Assembly: GCF_003002815.1 (NCBI RefSeq)
Contig: NZ_PVTF01000008.1
Span: forward strand, 124,001 to 188,000
DNA: 64,000 nucleotides
Reading direction: 5' to 3'
Source: Umezawaea tangerina
Lineage (GTDB): Bacteria; Actinomycetota; Actinomycetes; Mycobacteriales; Pseudonocardiaceae
Shown piece after piece: positions 61,054 through 64,000 of the stretch. Below the pieces are notes generated by a model. That model was not told where the DNA came from. It made no database searches and saw nothing but the letters and a program-made list of their open reading frames with translations. The first letter of the stretch is position 1. Each line of letters starts with the position of its first letter. A program made the translations under genes and the position numbers.

Positions 61054-62853
61054 GTGACGAACCCCAGTCCGGTCACCGCGCCGTCGCGAACGAAGGACGG
61101 CCGGCGGGCGATGCTGCCGCGCTGGTCGCCCAAGCTAGGCGTCGGCCTCGGCCTGATCGGCGCGATCGCGCTGTTCGGCGTCGTCGGCCCGCTCGTGGTC
61201 GGCGACCCGAACGCCGTGCGCGACATCGGTCTCACCGCGCCGGGAGGCGAGCACTGGCTGGGCACCACCCAGACCGGCCAGGACGTCGTCGCCCAGATCG
61301 CCTTCGCCACCAGGGGGTCGTTGCGGATCGGCCTGCTGGTCGGGCTGATGGCGACCGTCCTGTCCGCCGTCTTCGGCATCGTCGGCAGCTACGCGGGCGG
61401 CATCGTCGACGAGCTGTTCTCGTTGTTCTCCAACGTGATGCTGGTGATCCCAGGCCTGCCGCTGGTGATCGTCATCGCCGGGTTCGTGCCCGCCGCGCAA
61501 CGCGGGTCGTGGACGATCGCGGTGGTGCTGGCCATCACCGGCTGGGCGGCGTCCGCGCGGGTGCTCAGGGCGCAGACGCTGTCGCTGCGCAACCGCGACT
61601 ACGTGGCCGCGGCGAAGGTGGCGGGGGAGAAGACCTGGCGGGTGATCACCGTCGAGATCCTGCCGAACCTGCTGCCGCTGCTGGCCTCCCAGTTCGTCTT
61701 CGCGGTGGTCCTGGCGATCCTCAGCGAGGCGGGCCTGTCGTTCCTCGGGCTCGGCGCGTCGAACTCCTCGACCCTGGGCACGATGCTCTACTACGCGCAG
61801 AACGGGTTCGCGCTGCAACGCGAGGCGTGGTGGTGGTTCGTGCCGCCGGGCCTGGTGATCGCGCTGTTCGGCTGCGGGCTGTCGCTGGTGAACTTCAGCA
61901 TCGACGAGATCATCAACCCGAAGCTGCGGGACGTACCGAGGCGGCCGGGCAAGGTCGCCGAGGCGCTCCGGGTGACGCCCGCCGAACGCGGCGAGGACGA
62001 CGCCGTGCTCACCGTCGAGGACCTTTCCGTGGTGTACCAGGGGGACAAGCCCGTGCACGCGGTCAAGGGCGTGTCGCTCACGTTGCGGCGCGGCGAGATC
62101 CTCGGGCTGGCCGGGGAGTCGGGGTGCGGCAAGACGACCCTGGCCTACGCGGTCAACCGGCTGCACAAGCCGCCCGCCGAGGTGACGTCCGGCGCGGTCA
62201 CCTTCCACGACCGCGACGGCACCGACACCGACGTGCTCGGGCTGGGACCCGAGGAGCTGCGGGAGTTCCGCTGGACGAAGCTGTCCATGGTGTTCCAGGG
62301 CGCGATGAACGCGCTGAGCCCGGTCACGTCGGTCGCGGCCCAGCTGGACGACGTGCTGACCACGCACCGGCCGGGGATGTCGCGCGCCGACCGGCGGGCG
62401 CGCTGCGTCGAGGTGTTCGAGCTGGTCGGGGTCGACCCGGCCCGGCTGGGGTCGTTCCCGCACGAGCTGTCCGGCGGGATGCGCCAGCGCGTGATGATCG
62501 CGATGGCGCTGCTGCTCGACCCGCAGGTCATGATCATGGACGAGCCGACGACCGCGCTGGACGTGGTGGTGCAGCGCGGGATCCTGCTGGAGATCCTCAA
62601 GTTCCGCGACGAGCTCGGCTTCGCCGTCCTGTTCATCACGCACGACCTCCCGCTGCTGCTGGAGATCAGCGACCGGATCGCCGTGATGCGCGACGGCGAG
62701 GTGGTCGAGTTGGGCACCGCGCAGGACCTGCACCTCGACCCGCGGCACCCGTACACCCGCGAGCTGCTCGACTCCTTCCCCAGCCTCACCGGCGACCGGG
62801 GCGGGTTCATCCGGGGCACCGAGCCCGCGCTGCACGACGGAGGTGTGCGATGA
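61054..62853 (+). CDS. ABC importer permease (DppC type) fused to an ATPase (DppD type)
   Basis: A protein of 599 residues, GTG 61054 after AAGGAGG. Residues 1-~295 are a DppC-type permease (EHWLGTTQTGQDVVAQI, EAA loop RNRDYVAAAKVAGEKTWRVITVEILPN). Residues ~310-599 are an ABC ATPase, with Walker A GESGCGKTT, Q-loop VFQGAMNALSP, signature LSGGMRQR, Walker B VMIMDEPTT, and the C-terminal HPYTRELLDSFP typical of peptide-importer ATPases. These are normally separate genes; here the frame is continuous without a stop. The fusion would fix subunit ratio. The stop overlaps the next ATPase gene (ATGA). Confidence 0.92.
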   Translation: MTNPSPVTAPSRTKDGRRAMLPRWSPKLGVGLGLIGAIALFGVVGPLVVGDPNAVRDIGLTAPGGEHWLGTTQTGQDVVAQIAFATRGSLRIGLLVGLMATVLSAVFGIVGSYAGGIVDELFSLFSNVMLVIPGLPLVIVIAGFVPAAQRGSWTIAVVLAITGWAASARVLRAQTLSLRNRDYVAAAKVAGEKTWRVITVEILPNLLPLLASQFVFAVVLAILSEAGLSFLGLGASNSSTLGTMLYYAQNGFALQREAWWWFVPPGLVIALFGCGLSLVNFSIDEIINPKLRDVPRRPGKVAEALRVTPAERGEDDAVLTVEDLSVVYQGDKPVHAVKGVSLTLRRGEILGLAGESGCGKTTLAYAVNRLHKPPAEVTSGAVTFHDRDGTDTDVLGLGPEELREFRWTKLSMVFQGAMNALSPVTSVAAQLDDVLTTHRPGMSRADRRARCVEVFELVGVDPARLGSFPHELSGGMRQRVMIAMALLLDPQVMIMDEPTTALDVVVQRGILLEILKFRDELGFAVLFITHDLPLLLEISDRIAVMRDGEVVELGTAQDLHLDPRHPYTRELLDSFPSLTGDRGGFIRGTEPALHDGGVR

Positions 62854-63719
62854 CCACGTTGGTCGCACGGGACCTGGTCAAGGACTTCGGCGTCCGCGAC
62901 GGCCTGCGCCGCAGGTCGCTGCGGGCGGTGGACCGGGTGTCGTTCACCCTCGAACCCGGCCGCACGGTCGCGCTCGTCGGCGAGTCCGGTTCCGGCAAGT
63001 CGACCATCGCGAAGATGATCGCCCGCCTGGAGAAGCCCAGCGGCGGCAGCATCGCGGTCACCGGACCGGACGGCGTCGAGGTGCCGGACAAGGACTACCG
63101 GCACCGGGTGCAGATGGTGTTCCAGGACCCGTTCGCCTCGCTCAACCCGTTCCACACCGTCGAGCACCACCTCGCCCGACCGCTGCGGCTGCACGGCCGG
63201 GCGCGCGGCGCGGAGGAGACCGCGCGGCTGGTGTCGGAGCTGCTGGAACGGGTCACCCTCCCCGCCTCCTTCGCGTCCCGGCGGCCGCACGAGCTGTCCG
63301 GCGGGCAGCGGCAGCGGGTCGCCATCGCCCGCGCGCTGGCACCGGGCGCGGAGATCGTCGTGGCGGACGAGCCGGTGTCGATGCTCGACGTGTCGATCCG
63401 GCTGGGCATCCTGAAGCTGTTGGCCCGCCTGCAGAAGGAGGAGGACCTCGCCGTCCTCTACATCACCCACGACCTGGCGACCGCCCGGCACTTCTCCGAC
63501 GAGATCCTGGTGCTCTACCGGGGCAGGGTGGTGGAACGCGGTCCCTCGGACCGGGTGATCCTCGACCCCCGGCACCCGTACACGAAGCTGCTGGCGGCCG
63601 CCTCGCCGAACCCCGACGCGCGGGACCGGGTGTTCGAGGTCGGCCGCGCCGCGGTGGAGGCCGCGGGTGCCACCGCGGCCTACGACCACCACACCGGGCG
63701 CTGGGAGGAGGCGGCCTGA
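62850..63719 (+). CDS. ABC importer ATPase (DppF/OppF type)
   Basis: A protein of 289 residues, ATG 62850 overlapping the stop of the fusion protein. Walker A GESGSGKST, Q-loop VFQDPFASLNPFHTV, signature LSGGQRQR, Walker B IVVADEPVSMLD and H-loop ITHDLATA are intact, and HPYTKLLAAASPNP marks the OppF branch. With the fused ATPase it forms the heterodimeric motor of the importer. It is the last gene of the operon; only a weak palindromic stretch follows, with no convincing terminator. Confidence 0.93.
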   Translation: MTTLVARDLVKDFGVRDGLRRRSLRAVDRVSFTLEPGRTVALVGESGSGKSTIAKMIARLEKPSGGSIAVTGPDGVEVPDKDYRHRVQMVFQDPFASLNPFHTVEHHLARPLRLHGRARGAEETARLVSELLERVTLPASFASRRPHELSGGQRQRVAIARALAPGAEIVVADEPVSMLDVSIRLGILKLLARLQKEEDLAVLYITHDLATARHFSDEILVLYRGRVVERGPSDRVILDPRHPYTKLLAAASPNPDARDRVFEVGRAAVEAAGATAAYDHHTGRWEEAA

Positions 63720-63777
63720 CGGCCGGGCCCCGTTCCCCGGAACCGGATCCGCGCCAACGGATTCGGGTAACCAGGTC

Positions 63778-64000
63778 CTACTCGGCGACGTCGACGACCG
63801 GGGCCGTGAGCGGGGCGACGTCGCCGCGCACGACCCGGTCCCACACCGCCGCCGTGCTCTCGACGCCCGTCGAGACCGGCACCCCGTAGTGCGTCGAGGC
63901 CCAGTCCACAACGGACCTCCGGGCGTTGTCCTCCAGCTCGGTCACCGCCTGGTCGCCGAGCTCGGCGACGAGTCGGACCCGGCGGTCGCCGGTGTTGAAG
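63778..64000 (-). CDS. C-terminal fragment of an unidentified protein (5' part outside window)
   Basis: On the minus strand a frame enters from the right edge and ends at TAG 63778-63780, giving about 74 residues with strong GC3 bias. Readable pieces are FNTGDRRVRLVAELGDQAV, ARRSVVDWASTHYGVPV and WDRVVRGDVAPLTAPVVD. I do not recognise the family. It converges on the importer operon with a 58-bp gap. Confidence 0.7.
   Translation of the reverse strand, partial: FNTGDRRVRLVAELGDQAVTELEDNARRSVVDWASTHYGVPVSTGVESTAAVWDRVVRGDVAPLTAPVVDVAE

Noticed and set aside
63721-63777. A terminator after the last importer gene
   Set aside because: Only short imperfect arms (five to eight bases) are present; not convincing.

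Overview
The window is high-GC actinobacterial DNA. Third codon positions are almost all G or C, GTG and TTG starts are common, and many genes overlap by four bases (ATGA or GTGA). Mycothiol-type and F420-type protein families are present. The racemase at 27833-28939 has the length and catalytic residue numbers I remember for the Amycolatopsis N-acylamino-acid racemase. This suggests the Pseudonocardiales (for example Saccharothrix, Actinosynnema, Lentzea or Amycolatopsis relatives), but that is inference, not a sequence match.

Positions 1-22225 hold small, mostly unrelated units. They are a DUF4132 gene coupled to a very large unknown protein, a heme peroxidase, a secreted GH64 beta-1,3-glucanase, a YcaQ-like DNA glycosylase with an XRE regulator, an AKR/SDR pair, two flavin monooxygenases with TetR and MarR regulators, a stand-alone DraRnl-type RNA ligase, a YdcF protein, and a LysR regulator diverging from an EamA exporter. 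The exporter runs about 360 bp into a convergent membrane gene.

Positions 22432-30632 look like a catabolic unit for D-amino-acid peptides. A single chain fuses an S9 peptidase to an S12 beta-lactamase-type domain. An M20 hydrolase, a GNAT acyltransferase and an N-succinylamino-acid racemase follow, the last two starting at four-base overlaps. The last three genes match the known N-succinylation route from D- to L-amino acids. A PucR-type regulator follows. A Gfo/Idh oxidoreductase and a TlpA/CcdA thiol-redox pair lie beyond it.

Positions 33206-56658 are a lignocellulose utilisation locus. A cellobiose ABC importer (cebEFG), an intracellular GH1 beta-glucosidase (bglC) and a LacI repressor (cebR) form one operon. 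Around it are secreted GH6, GH48, GH74, GH9 and GH5 hydrolases, an AA10 LPMO and a CE15 glucuronoyl esterase, most with CBM2 modules. Copies of a 14-bp palindrome, TGGGAGCGCTCCCA, which I know as the Streptomyces CebR operator, stand before cebE, GH6, GH48, GH9 and the distant GH64 gene, and one lies just after GH74. Uptake, intracellular hydrolysis and extracellular attack are therefore probably switched together by cello-oligosaccharide.

Positions 56733-63719 hold a ROK regulator diverging from a family-5 ABC importer in which one permease is fused to an ATPase. Next to a CE15 gene and a ROK regulator this may be an oligosaccharide rather than a peptide importer. Both window ends cut genes. 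I saw no rRNA, tRNA, CRISPR array, insertion sequence or prophage.
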